Shown piece by piece: positions 53,725 to 64,000 of a stretch of 64,000 nt of DNA. Location: assembly GCA_039545355.1 (NCBI GenBank), contig BCJJ01000022.1:682001-746000 (forward strand), read 5' to 3'. Made by a program: the position numbers and the translations under genes. The DNA comes from Trichosporon coremiiforme. Lineage: Eukaryota; Basidiomycota; Tremellomycetes; Trichosporonales; Trichosporonaceae. Within the stretch, counting starts at the first letter, position 1, and every line of letters starts with the position of its first letter. The notes under the pieces were generated by a model that was not told the origin of the DNA, made no database searches, and saw only the letters and a list, made by a program, of their open reading frames with translations.

Positions 53725-54301
53725 ATGCAGCAGCTCCCGACCATCCTCCCGCCTCCTCCGCTACCGGACGGAACAGTTCCCACACGGTCACCTGAGAAGC
53801 ACGCGAACCTCGTTCGCTTCCAGTCCGAGCTCGAGGTACGCTCTTGAATACGCTGTCATAACTGACTCCAAGTTCGTGCAGTGTCTTGCGAACCCGCTAT
53901 ACCTCCATGAGCTCCACCTGCAGAAATATCTCCAGGACCCGGCTTTCCTTGAGTACCTGAAGTATATGGAGTACTGGCGCAAGCCGGAGTACGTCCGCTT
54001 CATTGTGTAGGTACTGCAATCTTCTAGTCCGCTGACCTGCCAGATACCCGACATGCCTGTACTATCTTGGACTGTTGCAACAGCCGTCGTTCCGCGTCAT
54101 GCTCGGAGACATGGGCTTCATTGGCGAGCTGATCCGCCTTGGTACGCGGCATCACGAGACATGGTAAGCTACAGATGCACCTGCCAAGCTGACATCAGGC
54201 GCGCCGAGAAGGAGGACGTGAAGGACGAGCCCAAGGAGGAAGGCGCCGAAGGAGGAGACGCGAAGCCGGCAGGCGCTGAGGCTGCGCCGACTGCGTCATA
54301 G
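53725..54301 (+). CDS. MED31: Mediator complex subunit 31 (Soh1)
   Basis: A conserved subunit of the Mediator middle module that links activators to RNA polymerase II. Exons 53725-53835, 53873-54006, 54044-54163 and 54199-54301 give 155 residues. The helical core is unmistakable: [40 protein letters not shown] and [21 protein letters not shown] Pro-rich N-terminal extension ([13 protein letters not shown]) precedes it, and the C-terminus is a Glu/Lys/Ala-rich tail not seen in the human protein. Introns are 35-37 bases. Confidence 0.96.
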
Positions 54302-54361
54302 ACTGTTAGAACACTGTTGTACTGATGTCATAATGTATAAATCTACAGATAGTCGCCCCGT

Positions 54362-55667
54362 CTAGTTCTTCTCAATGACCGCCTCGTCCATGCCCCAGCG
54401 CGCGACCGAGGCTGCTCCGCCCATGCTGTCCAGCACGAGGAGGTTGGTGATCGGGCTGTCCTTACGGGACAGCGCGCGGAGGACGTCCTGCGCGAGCAGG
54501 CCACCGAGGATCGCCAATGTCGGCGGGAAGAAGTGCGTCGCGTGCTCAGCCAGATGCCTGATGTTAGCTGAGGACCATTTCGGCCAGCACTTACGTGATG
54601 ATCGTTTCGTCCACGCTCGTCATCGTGCGCTTGTTCACGCCGAGATCCTTCAGCATCTGCTCAGCTGACGACTGGATCTCCTCGGCCGCAGCAGAGCTGG
54701 ATGGCAGTCCGTGCTTCGCCTCATAGTCCCACAGCGACTGAAGAGCAATGTGCAGGTCTGGTCGGGCCTGGCGCGTGTTGGCTTTCGAGAGACCGCGGAA
54801 GGGGCTTCCACCCTTACCAGCTGGCGTCTCGGCGTCCTGCCACTTGCTGCGGTCCAGCGCCTGCGAGAGAGGCACGTAATCCGTCTTGAGTTTGATGAGG
54901 GCGCTGTTCGGGTCGCCCCGGCTCTCACTGAGGGTTAGATCCGACGTATAGGAACAACCCACCTCGCGACATTCTCGTACTTCGCGCCAAGGTCGGCGAA
55001 GATGTATCCGTAGAATCCGTACGAGCCGGCGGCGAAGAACATGGACTCGGCGTCGCGCACGGCAGAGTTGATAGCCTCGAGCTGCGTGCGCGCAAAGTCG
55101 CACGCGACAACGACGTTCACGCCCTCCCGCTTCAGATACTCTGCCATCTGGGCACGATCTCCGGGCGCGCCATCAGGACCGACGAAGGGCGCCAGCGTTG
55201 GCTCAGCCGTAAGCGACACGAGGGGGTTCAGAGACTGAATCTGCGCGAGAGCCGCCTCCGTACGCTATTCTGTCAGCTAGTGTTACAAGCAAGAAAGCTC
55301 ACGTTCTTGCCGACCGCACCGTCCTCCTCGCGGAACAGGAATCCGCTGCCGAGATCCTCCTCCGTGACCGCACCATCGTCCATGACGATCAAGCGGCCAA
55401 TACCAGCGAGCACGAGGTTCTTGATCGTCTCGTGCGCAACAGAGCGAAGCGAAAGGATCAGCACCGTAGAGGAGCGCATCCTGCTGTCAGCTTCTGGACA
55501 GCGCCAAGTGAGCTCACCTGTTCTGCGCCTCGACACCCCAAAGGCGAATCTGGCGGTCGTACAGCGACGCCTCGGCTGGATGTCAGTTCACGTTGCAAGT
55601 TTGACGGCTCACCCTCGGTGATCTGGCCGTTCGTAGCTGGCGCGGCATTGTTGACCTCGTCGGACAT
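54362..55667 (-). CDS. AOS1: SUMO-activating enzyme subunit 1 (Aos1/SAE1)
   Basis: The non-catalytic half of the heterodimeric SUMO E1, paired with Uba2. Exons 55667-55613, 55575-55518, 55480-55303, 55264-54963, 54927-54595 and 54557-54362 give 373 residues (human 346). EASLYDRQIRLWGVEAQNRM is the E1 N-terminal signature including the conserved arginines. The nucleotide-fold segment reads STVLILSLRSVAHETIKNLV, so the usual glycine-rich loop is degenerate, as in other adenylation-inactive Aos1 halves. VMDDGAVTEEDLGSGFLFRE and NVVVACDFARTQLEAINSA complete the first half. The C-terminal FFPPTLAILGGLLAQDVLRA and ITNLLVLDSMGG are also typical. The last exon closes the E1 fold. Divergent partner is the Asterix-family gene (279 bases). 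Confidence 0.93.
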
Positions 55668-55946
55668 GGCGGCGAGCTTTTGAGCGATGTGGTGATGGCA
55701 ACAATCAGAGTGGAGGGCACAACAAATGTCGGTGTCTTCCTCGCGTGTAGGGGAGTCATGTAGGGTCCTATTAGAACCGGTGATACAGTCTTTCTAATGG
55801 CCAGATGACGCCAATTGTATTCACCGATTCTTGCCGTTTGATCCCGCAAGCCGCACGACCACCGGCTAGTGCCAGCGCTATCGCCCACCGGCCTGGCACA
55901 AGATGAGGTGGATGAGCTGATCTACTCCTTCCTCATCACATACGCC

Positions 55947-56607
55947 ATGGTCGTCGCTGCCCCCGTCTACGACAAGTCCGACCCTAAGAGCGACAAGTGA
56001 GCTGATCTTGTGTGACCTTGTGGGCAACCAGCTGACAGCAGGCTCTTCGCGTACCACCTCCCGGCATCGGACGACTGGGAGGAGCAGCGCGACCTTTTCG
56101 GTAGTGCCCTCATGATGATGGCCGGTGGAGGCATGTTTATGAAGAGCCCTCTGTGAGTGCACTCGAGCGCGGAGCGCGATAGGGATCTTGTCCATTGTGC
56201 GGGCCGTTGTTTGTCCCGACAGCTTCGGTGCAGCACCGAGTCTACCGTAGTGGTGGCTTGAATCAGCGACAACTGGCAGGATTCGGAGGAAGCAGCAAGC
56301 ACGACGCTCGCCGTCTCTGCAGCTACGCTTTCCACGTCAAGCTAACGATCAGCATTATCTGGACCGCCATGGTCCTCGCCGTATCCTCCTTCGTCACCTC
56401 CGAGTCCATGCGCCGCAAGCCGGACGCCTCCTCCCCCTTGGCTACTCTTGGGTAAGCTGCTGGGCTCTGTCGAAAGCTGACATCAGTATGGCCGTCTCCG
56501 GAGTCATCGCGACGAGCATGCCCAAGGTCCTGCTCGCGCCCGAGGTCGACGCTGCTGCTGCTGCTGCTGCTGCTGCCGCCGCCGCGACCGCCGCCACCTC
56601 GTCCTAG
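55947..56607 (+). CDS. Asterix-family ER membrane protein (PAT complex subunit, UPF0139)
   Basis: Asterix with CCDC47 forms the PAT complex, an intramembrane chaperone for multipass proteins at the ER. Exons 55947-55996, 56042-56152, 56353-56451 and 56487-56607 give 126 residues (human 106). After an acidic N-terminus (DDWEEQRDLFGSALMMMAGG) come two or three hydrophobic segments: LMMMAGGGMFMK, IIWTAMVLAVSSFVTSESMR and TLGMAVSGVIATSMPKVLLA. The order and the S-x-x-S/E loop after the second helix match the Asterix family. The C-terminus ends in an Ala-rich tract (GCT repeats at 56550-56573) in place of the short animal tail. The 200-base second-last intron is long for this genome. Family call rests on spacing and pattern, not identity. 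Confidence 0.75.
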
Positions 56608-57337
56608 GTTGTATACATTGTTGATGGTATTGGGATATCGGTATCACTTGCGGGCGGATGAGCGCACAGGTGCCGCAACTCACACAGCTCACGACGATTG
56701 GTCGATTGGCGCGGACTCAGGCGGACGAAATGGGCCGACTCGACTTATGTCTGATGAGCAGAGGAAGGATTACGGGGTGACCAGGGAGATCTGGGAGAAG
56801 AGAACGAGGGAGAACACATTCGACGCGCATCAAACGCATGTTCTTCGTAAGGATTGTGGGGTGGCTGGGCGGTACACTGCGCACACACGCCATCAGCGAC
56901 GCCGGTCTGAGCACCTGGCCTGCCTCGAGGCGGAGAGGGAAGGGCATGTCCAGCCTCGTGTCTTCTAGCCCCGTGCACCGATCGTCGAATCGTCGCCCCG
57001 TTCGCACTGCGCTCACTTTCGCACTGTCGCCTTCCTGTGGAGCTGCGGAGTAACGTGCGTCGTGCGCGTCGTGTGCATCATGGATCGTGCATTAGTCGCA
57101 TGAAGGCTGGGCACGCCGGGTGCGAGTCAGCACACACTAACACACTCTGGGGAGTCGGTTGGTCGTTCTTTTCTCCCTTCTCTTCTAACCTCGTTCTGAC
57201 CACTACTGAAAAGGGGTTAGGCTACTCACCCGCTCGCTACGTCTCGATCTCTCCACCCCTTCACTGTTCGAGGCTCCTGAGGTCATCGTTACTCTAACAC
57301 TCTCTCGACCCAACTCGCCGACTCGCCGCTCACGTCA
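56608..57337. other. Intergenic region, no gene seen
   Basis: 3' flank of the Asterix-family gene and promoter of the orphan membrane protein. Open frames here overlap on both strands without coding bias. Confidence 0.5.
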
Positions 57338-58572
57338 ATGACACACCCCAAGATGGCCGAAGGCAGCAGCTCCAACATCCAAGCAGCCCTAAACCTGGGC
57401 GACGCGGTGCCGCAGAACGCAAAGATCACCATCTCGCAAGACGCCCCGCGCCACGACGACGCACTCGGCATCCAGCTTCCTACGATCTACATCAACCCCG
57501 TCGTCGTGCCCAAGGACGAACCCGCCCCAGCTCCGAAGAAGCCTAAGGAGCTCAAGGAGTCCAGGGAACCCAAGGAGAATGGCACCAAGAAGGAGCCCAA
57601 GGAGAAGGAAGTGAAAGTCGTGGAGAAGCTGGTCCCCGTCGTGCAGCAGGTGTGGGAACGTCGCCCCCACCCCCTCCTCTGGGTCACGCTTGGCCTGAGT
57701 ATTGTCGCCCTTGTGTTGGGTGTGCCGAAGGGAAGCCTGCCGACCGTGACTGGGCGTCACAAGGCATTGCGCGTGAGTCTTTCTTCTCTCCCCACACCCA
57801 TCCCTCCTCCAACCCGCTCCTTCGCGCCAGCTGCGCACTCCTTGCGACACAGCTAACCACCAGTCGCAGGAACTTCTAGTCGCCGAACGCCTCGCCCTCC
57901 TCTCCCAGCTCTCGCTCTTCCTCCCCCCTCCCCTCAGTCGTCTCCTGACCTCTGACCAACTGAGCATGGCGCAGTTCCACGCCCTCTCCGCCGCCTCTGG
58001 CCTGCACGCGCAGCAGGCGCGGACCTGGTGGAACATCCAGGACTTTGGATCCGGCGCCTCCATCCTCACGGCCCAGCGGGACGGGAACGAGCGCGAGGTG
58101 TGGGTCCTCCAGGTCCCCAGCACTTCCGCCGGGTCTCTGTTCTCGACCTCTGAAGGCAGTGAGAATGCAGACCAGGTGCTCCTCGCGGCGTTGACGGGTA
58201 GTCTTGCGGCGAGGGAGAAGTTGATCCAGGAACTGCAGACCTGTCGCGCGCCTTCGCGTGCTCTTCCTAGCTCCACTGCTGCACCCACTGTGGGCGGTGG
58301 TGGTGGGTACAGGGAGAGCAGGGAGGAGGACTGGCGCGTCCAGGACAGACTGAGGGAGCGCGCGGCCGAACTCGAGGAGCGCGAGAGACAGGTTCTGAAG
58401 CGCGAGAAATGGGTCGTGGACGAGATGCGCAAGATGAGCGAGCGGAGCCGGTACGTAACACCTTCTCGACTGCTAGGCAAAGTGATGCAAGCTGACGGAC
58501 AGTGCCCAGGCGGCCGAGATTCAGATGGAGGAGCGCATCGCTGATCGACTCAAGTACAACTCGCGCCATTAG
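57338..58572 (+). CDS. Orphan single-pass membrane protein with Lys/Glu/Pro linker and coiled coil
   Basis: Not recognised. Exons 57338-57772, 57864-58450 and 58503-58572 give 363 residues; ATG 57353 is an alternative start. The acceptor of exon 2 could be six bases later without frame change. Residues 60-105 are a charged KPKELKESREPKENG-type stretch of repeated K-E-P-K units. PLLWVTLGLSIVALVLGVP (~117-135) is the only clear transmembrane segment, placing the charged part on one side and the rest on the other. The C-terminal third is Arg/Glu-rich coiled coil (DRLRERAAELEERERQVLKR), ending RIADRLKYNSRH. The layout (charged N-tail, one helix, coiled coil) recalls nuclear-envelope or ER-shaping proteins, but no family is claimed. 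Confidence 0.65.
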
Positions 58573-59056
58573 TTCTCCCTTCTCCCTCCTACGCTGAAGT
58601 CTTCCCTCACCCTTGTCAAAATTCAGTAGGCAGCTGCCCCTCAGCCCGTCCGTACACTCCCGTAGCCTCGCCTCGACGCCGCCTCGCGACGCGCTCGGCG
58701 ACGGTGTGATTATGACAAAAGTACATCTCGTGCCATACCGTATGCGCTTGCCTATGGGGTTTACAATTGTGCGTTGCTCGTGCTCGATCGATGCTCGGAA
58801 TCGCGCGAGCGTGCGTGTGCGTGAATGAAATGCGAGGAATGCCGGAGGTGCGGATAGTTGCGGAAGGTGGACGGTGGACGGTGTTGGGGAAGAACAAGTG
58901 AACAAGTGGTATTTTGGTATTATGGCGAGGCCCCGAGGGCAGCCGGTCGCGGTGTAGTTGCGTTGCGTGATGCTAGTTGGGCGAGCCGGAGGCTGTGGCC
59001 GGTGTGTGCCTCGACTCGCGCCTCGCTCCAGCTCACACTGGAGCTGAAGCTCGGGC
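58573..59056. other. Convergent 3' region
   Basis: Between the orphan membrane protein and the HIT protein. No gene or repeat seen. Confidence 0.5.
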
Positions 59057-60398
59057 TCAGCTCGAGCTCGAGTTGATGCTGACCTCGTAGTCGTTGCTCG
59101 ACATAGAGGAGGTGCGGGAGGTGCTGACAAACGCACGCTGTTCGCCATGCTCGCCCTGCTCACGCCGTTTGCCCGCCTTGACGGTCGCGTCCGACTTGGC
59201 GCTATCGTTCCGGCGCAGCGTTGAGGGTCCGGGTCCGTCCGCGTATGCATCGTGCACGGGCTCCATTGCGTTCGGGAGGCCCTCGTTCGCACCGGCGTCG
59301 GGGACCTTGTCGATCGGCGCCTCGAAGCGGTCGTCATACCCGCTCTTGACGCGGCAGTTGGACGTCTCCTCGCGGATCTCGGCGCGCAGGTCCTCCAGGC
59401 TCCACCAGTTCATGTACGAGAAGACAATGTTGCGTCGCCACAGCGTGGAGCCCGGTAACGTCTTGTCGAAGGGGCCCAGGAACGCCTGCGCGTGCAAGTG
59501 CGGGTGCGGCGATCGTGGATCCGCTGGGCAGGGTTAGCATTTGTACCATAAGGGCAAGACTCCTCCAGCCGACGGGGCGCTTCAATATATTTATAGCCAT
59601 GCTGCGAAGGGGCGCCAAGAATTTCGATTACTCACCAGGCATGCCGTTCACAAACCCGACTCGGACGTCCTTCTCTCCTAGTCCTCGCTCTGCAATCGAT
59701 GCATTCGGAGCAGCGACGGATCGCAGAAGAAGCCGCTTCGCCGTATTGATCATGTGAGAGATCGCCGGGATATCCGAGGGGCCCTGTGCTCAGTTAGCAT
59801 TACGGCTGAAATGGCACTGTAGCTTCTTCCTCGTACTCACCAGGTCGTAAACGCTCGTCAGGTGCTGGTTCAAGATGATGATGAGGTGCCTTCCCTCGGG
59901 GCACAACGACTCCTTGCCCTCGGCCGGGTAGACAGTGATAAGGTCGTCGCGGTAGATGACCTGGTGCGGTCCCACGTTTATGACGCGGTTAGACTGCCCG
60001 GGCGGCACAGGCGGCGCATAAGGCTCAATGGGGGGACCATTTGGCCTCTGGCCGCGCTGCAGGTCGGGAGTCGCGGCGCGGACTGGCGTCGAGAGCGACA
60101 CGGATGGGGAGATCGGGGACTGCGGGGCACTGCCCATGCTGGAGGAATGCGAAGCGGCGCTGGCGACGATACCGCACAGCACGCAACCGGGATGCACCGC
60201 AGTCATGACGGGCGGGCCGTAGTTGTCGCTGCGAGCCTGCGCACGAGTGGAGAGTAAGGGCGAGCTCGAGGATGAGGCCTGTCGTGTAGTAGCGTACTGG
60301 ACTGGTGCGTGGTGGAAAGAAGTGTGGACGGCAAGGCGGCCATCGACTACTCGCGAGCCCGACGATGATCTAGCCTGCGGGCCCAGCGTACCCTGCAT
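59057..60398 (-). CDS. HIT-domain (histidine triad) protein
   Basis: HIT proteins hydrolyse or transfer nucleotidyl groups using a histidine triad. Exons 60398-59841, 59783-59636 and 59523-59057 give 390 residues. The first ~120 residues are Ser/Gln/Pro-rich. The domain starts around VIYRDDLITVYPAEGKESLC and HLIIILNQHLTSVYDL, and the triad HPHLHAQAFLGP lies at the start of exon 3 (H-x-H-x-H complete). The acceptor CTAACCCTGCCCAG|CG recreates ADPRSPHPHLHA in frame. The C-terminal ~100 residues are Ser/Arg/Glu-rich and end in DYEVSINSSSS. The frame stays open ~380 bases upstream of ATG 60398 without another ATG. Substrate is unknown; the long low-complexity tails set it apart from HINT or FHIT. 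Confidence 0.8.
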
Positions 60399-63130
60399 GA
60401 TGTGCGTCGAGACAAATGCTTGGCAGGATCGATTTAGAAAGCTGCGGTTCGCGCGGGTCCGAGGGGTGCAGACTTGCTGGGAGAGTCTAGGCGATCGGGC
60501 ACGCGGCGATGCAAGGGGTCGGTCGACGAGTAGGTTTGGGGGGGATTGAGTGGAGTGACGATCGTGAAAAGCGAAGGCAAGATGCGATACGCAGAAGGAA
60601 GACGGGGTCGTGATGTTTGCTGCCGATGAGACAGAGGTAGGTGCGATGCTTGAAGCGCGCGTTGTGAGTGCTGGCGTGCGCGGAGAGGGAAGGGCGTGTT
60701 GATGCGTTGGTAGGTGGTCGTGCAGAGAATCAAGTCGAGACTGCGAGGAGCCGGTGCTGGAGGTGAGGAGCAGGCTCAAGACCTAGATCCTATGCGTATG
60801 CGCGCGGTGGCCGATGGAGATCGAGGACGGGGGCAGGCACGCAAGACGGCAAGGGATCGGGGTCGAAGGTCCAGACACGCAACCGGCCAGAGGAAACCTC
60901 AGGAAGAGTGCAGGAGTGCAGGAGTGGAAGAAGGGGCCAGAGGGACGAGGGAACTGCGAGGGACGGTGAGGGACGGTCGAGGGATCGAGGGAGGCGAGGG
61001 ACCTGCGGCTGCGCAGCACGGGGCAGCCGGCGCTGAAGGGTGAGGCGCAAGTGGGTTTGCTTTGGGCTGCCCCGAGTCTTGCGTATTGCGTCTTCCCTCA
61101 GCCCGATGGCAGACGCTTCCACGGAATGCAGTCTGTCGGTAATGCGTACAATGCGTGGGGAGGCGGGCGGTGTCGATCTGCATGCACTGACCGCAGTGGC
61201 GTGCCCCTTGCAAAGAGTGAAGGTGATACGAAGGACTCAGGTGGAGACGCTGTGCAGCAGGTAAATATCTGGATATGTAATCGGGGACAATGGAGCGACC
61301 AGGCATTCGGTGCTTTCGCTTGGTGCGCTTGGTAGGGGTGGGTGGGTGGGTTGCCTTTGGCCGTACGGGACCGTGAGCAGCAGCAGGTAGCCGGGTGGGT
61401 GGCATGGTGGCCGATGTCAATTGCAGCGTGAGGTGAGCAGCGAGGCTAGCCGCGACCGTGAAGGGGGAGCTTCAGGCTGCGTGAGGGACCATGAGGGTTA
61501 CCTCCAGGGCGAACCGTGGGCCGTGAGGGTTAGGCCGAGGGCAACGTGAGGGACTGGAGGGCCGCAGCGCTGGTTGACCAGTCAGAGGCGGCAACGGCGA
61601 GGATAAAGCTGAGGATTCCTGGCCATGCCTGAGACGAAACGATCACGAGTGGAGTCGAGTTCCTGAACCGTATCGTCGATCCTAAGCCCTCGCTACCTCT
61701 CCCAACCTTGGCCCTGGTAATAATAATCATCCTCAGGACTCTCCCAAAGTCTCCTATTTGCCCACTCGCCGGTGTCCCCTTAGTCGCGATTACAAACCCA
61801 GACGTCGCGCGCGTTCTCGGGGCTCGGGGTCATCTGCTGCTGACATCAACACGCACTAGCGTAACGCGGGTCTGTGTGTTGTTGGGAGCGGACCGGCGGC
61901 TGGGGGCACTGAACGGCCCCAGCGTCATGTTAGTGACGATGCCAAGCCCTTGGTCGCTTGGTATCTCGGACAGCCCAGCGGGCCGGAGCCAATATAGGCA
62001 GGCATGCCGCGAGACAAAGAATATGGAACACCGAGCTGCGGGCAGACACCGCAGGCGCATGGGGCCGCTGATGCTGATTAGAATCGATGTTGGAGCCGAG
62101 GACCGGGGAGGTGCGAGCATTCAACTGACTGCAGGCTGTGATCGATCTCGAGCATCGTCTACAGCGGAGACGTCTGTGTCGTGTCTGTGTCTTGGGTACG
62201 TCTATATCTGGATCGAGGTCGTGCAGATCCTGTGTGAGACCTGACTGCCTGACGTGATCCTTGAACGAATGCCGAAGCCATATTGCTGGCAGTGGCATTG
62301 CCGGTACATGCCGTGACTGATTCTTTCCTCATGGGATGTGCACTAGAGGAGATCGCACTCAATGGATGTGACAGTTCGGCGTGTCGCGACTTCAGGCTGC
62401 CCTTTGTACGTAGCCGTTCTGTTCCAGCAAAGGACGCCAACCTTGTTGCCATGAGGGAGACACAACGGGAGCAAGTTGGTGGCTGGGATAAAAGAGACTG
62501 AAGAAAAATGGGAAACAAACCAACAGTCACGTGAGGGGATGGTGACGGAGAGCGAGTAGAGTCCACGTCGTCGATGCACGTGAGGCTATATGCGGGACCC
62601 CAATGTGGAGGAGAGTTGGCGTCCCTGCGGGATTAGAGGAAGGATTGGGGGCTTGGGGCAGCGCGGTATTTGCGGGGCTGCGGCTGGGTTGGCGGGCTGG
62701 GCGGGACCTGGTTAGGCTGGCGGATACGCCATGCGTTTGGCTCGCGGGTGTGGGCGGTGTGGGCGGTGTGGGCGGTGTGGGAGCGCGTATGGTCCGGGTC
62801 GAAGTGGCCGGGGTTTCAAGGTCGGCAACCGGACCAAGCTCGAGCCGAGCTCCCTCCTTCCTTGCCTCCTTCCCTCCGCCGCCAGGCACTCGACACTCAC
62901 TCCAGGCGCGGCAACCATCCACCTACGGTCTACTATTCCACATGCAATCGGCCGTATGCGCGTCTAAACCCCAGTAGCCTTTAGCCTTACCCCTCGCTTT
63001 AGGTCCACAAGTCTTAGGGCCACCCCGCCAGCGCACCTTCTGACCTCTAGTCCCAGAGCAATATAAGTTCTCTGCTTCTACTACCTCTTCACCATCTCTT
63101 CCTTCTCCACTCCCCACTCTACCGTCCACA
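60399..63130. promoter_or_regulatory. Long divergent noncoding region between HIT gene and the transhydrogenase
   Basis: 2.7 kb without a supported gene. The frame upstream of the HIT start remains open to ~60780 but has no ATG. A nonamer array lies at 62748-62783, and CACGTGA at 62528-62534 and 62578-62584. An AATATAAG sequence at 63060-63067 is a plausible TATA-like element ~65 bases before the transhydrogenase ATG. Confidence 0.5.
62748..62783 (+). repeat. 9-base tandem repeat GTGTGGGCG (three perfect, one imperfect)
   Basis: Register is exact over 36 bases; the last unit ends gtgtgggag. Confidence 0.9.
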
Positions 63131-64000
63131 ATGGTCGCCGCCGCTGCTCGTGCCAACGCTGTCCGTCTCATGTCCCTTACTGCCTCCCAGGGCTGTAGGG
63201 GATGCGGCCGCTCTCACGCTGCCGCCCACTCTTGCACCCCCGGCTCTCACGACCACGGCCACTCGCACTCCCGTGGTCTTGCTACCCCCGTCGACGTCCC
63301 TGGCCCCGGAAACTCCAAGGGCGACTACGCCTTCGAGGTGAGTGCATGCATCGGTTGCTGTCGACGACAACAGCTAGCTCGACGATGGCGAGGGCGACAT
63401 TCATCGCGAGCGCACGTCCCAGGGCGGCGCCCCGCGTATAATGTCTGAAACTACCTCGCCTAAAGTCCAGCCTTGCCGAGATTGTTATCGAGTGTCACAG
63501 ACCACTGACTTTTCGTTAGATGGCCGCGTCCACCCTCCGTTTCGGTACCGGTGCCACCCGCGAGGTCGGCATGGACCTTGTTAACATGATCAATCGTCTC
63601 CCCGCTGCTGAGCAGAAGAACGCCAAGATTGCCGTCTTCACTGACCGCAACATCGCCAAGCTTCCTGTTATGGAGACCGTTGCCCGTTCGCTCCAGGACA
63701 ACAACCTCAACTACGAGGTCTTTGACCGCGTTTCCGTTGAGCCCACTGACAAGTCGTGGACTGAGGCCATCGACTGGGCCCGTAACACGGGTGTCACGCA
63801 CTTCCTCGCCGTCGGTGGTGGTTCCACCATGGACACTGCCAAGGCTGCCAACCTTCTCTCATGCTACCCCGAGGCCGACATGATGGACTTCATCAACGCC
63901 CCCGTCGGCAAGGGTACCCCCATCAACAAGCAGCTCAAGCCCCTCATCGCCATCCCCACCACCGCTGGTACCGGCTCTGAGACCACTGGTACTGCCATTC
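63131..64000 (+). CDS. Hydroxyacid-oxoacid transhydrogenase, mitochondrial (ADHFE1/HOT family), 5' part
   Basis: Iron-containing alcohol dehydrogenase family enzyme that couples oxidation of 4-hydroxybutyrate to reduction of 2-oxoglutarate. Exon 1 is 63131-63337 and exon 2 starts at 63520 and runs off the window; about 229 residues are visible. Exon 1 gives a presequence-like start followed by a Cys/His-rich stretch (GCRGCGRSHAAAHSC, HDHGHSHSRG). Exon 2 begins MAASTLRFGTGATREVGMDL, then VFTDRNIAKLPVMETVARSL, the nucleotide-binding FLAVGGGSTMDTAKAANL and LIAIPTTAGTGSETT. The metal-binding histidines lie beyond the edge. The intron (182 bases) is longer than the local norm. Confidence 0.92.

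Noticed and set aside
1..64000. CRISPR arrays, bacterial operons, transposase or reverse transcriptase genes, rRNA
   Set aside because: Searched for by eye on both strands; none found. The window is ordinary fungal chromosomal DNA in that respect.

Overview
The window reads as nuclear DNA of a basidiomycete yeast, most likely a tremellomycete of the Trichosporonales type. The grounds are: GC-rich codon use, compact genes with 0-5 very short introns (often 33-60 bases), donors of the GTGAGT/GTAAGT type, a CTNAC branch point almost touching the acceptor (for example CTGACAAGCAG), and protein content typical of that group. The genus is an inference; no rRNA or marker gene is present. There is no sign of bacterial, viral or intact transposon sequence.

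Layout, left to right. 1-1778 (-): start of coatomer alpha (COPA), cut by the left edge. 2841-3546 (+): complex I subunit NDUFA2/B8. 3966-5028 (-): an F-box-like protein. 5490-7667 (-): acetolactate synthase ILV2. 8818-10122 (+): zinc polyol dehydrogenase. 10381-11823 (-): phosphoinositide 5-phosphatase with a hydrophobic tail. 12346-15130 (+): AP-1 gamma adaptin. 15835-16523 (-): SDH assembly factor 2. 17335-19063 (+): NTF2-like membrane protein with acidic tandem repeats. 19356-20946 (+): SWT1-like PIN endonuclease. 21261-25080 (-): SWI1 of SWI/SNF. 27324-29496 (+): YAP1-type bZIP factor. 30168-33531 (-): cytosolic isoleucyl-tRNA synthetase. 34199-36369 (+): AIR1/2-type zinc-knuckle protein. 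36370-44092: a gene-poor stretch around one orphan Cys-rich/Pro-rich gene (39715-41144, -). 44093-45660 (+): AHA1 co-chaperone with an added C-terminal membrane segment. 46210-47155 (-): SWP1/ribophorin II. 47637-48664 (+): a broken paralogue of the F-box-like gene. 48875-49285 (-): two tRNA-Lys(CTT) genes with different introns, and a tRNA-like fragment between them on +. 49898-51025 and 51296-51898 (+): two orphan coiled-coil proteins. 52031-53517 (-): YTM1. 53725-54301 (+): MED31. 54362-55667 (-): AOS1. 55947-56607 (+): Asterix-family protein. 57338-58572 (+): orphan single-pass membrane protein. 59057-60398 (-): HIT-domain protein. 63131-end (+): hydroxyacid-oxoacid transhydrogenase, cut by the right edge.

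Most genes are unrelated housekeeping genes, often arranged head-to-head over shared promoters (COPA/NDUFA2, ILV2/polyol dehydrogenase, 5-phosphatase/AP-1 gamma, SDHAF2/NTF2-like, SWI1/YAP1, ILS1/AIR, YTM1/MED31, AOS1/Asterix). Several share a theme of the endomembrane system (COPA, AP-1 gamma, SWP1, Asterix, 5-phosphatase), but nothing indicates a co-regulated cluster. I did not find a convincing new multi-gene system. The most unusual items are the membrane-anchored AHA1 with a heat-shock-element-like promoter motif, the F-box-like paralogue pair (one with a start-codon-only exon, the other broken at a C16 tract), the tRNA-Lys pair with unequal introns, and the LIEDEP repeat protein. All exon boundaries were read by eye from reading frame, splice signals and protein similarity from memory; no search was run.
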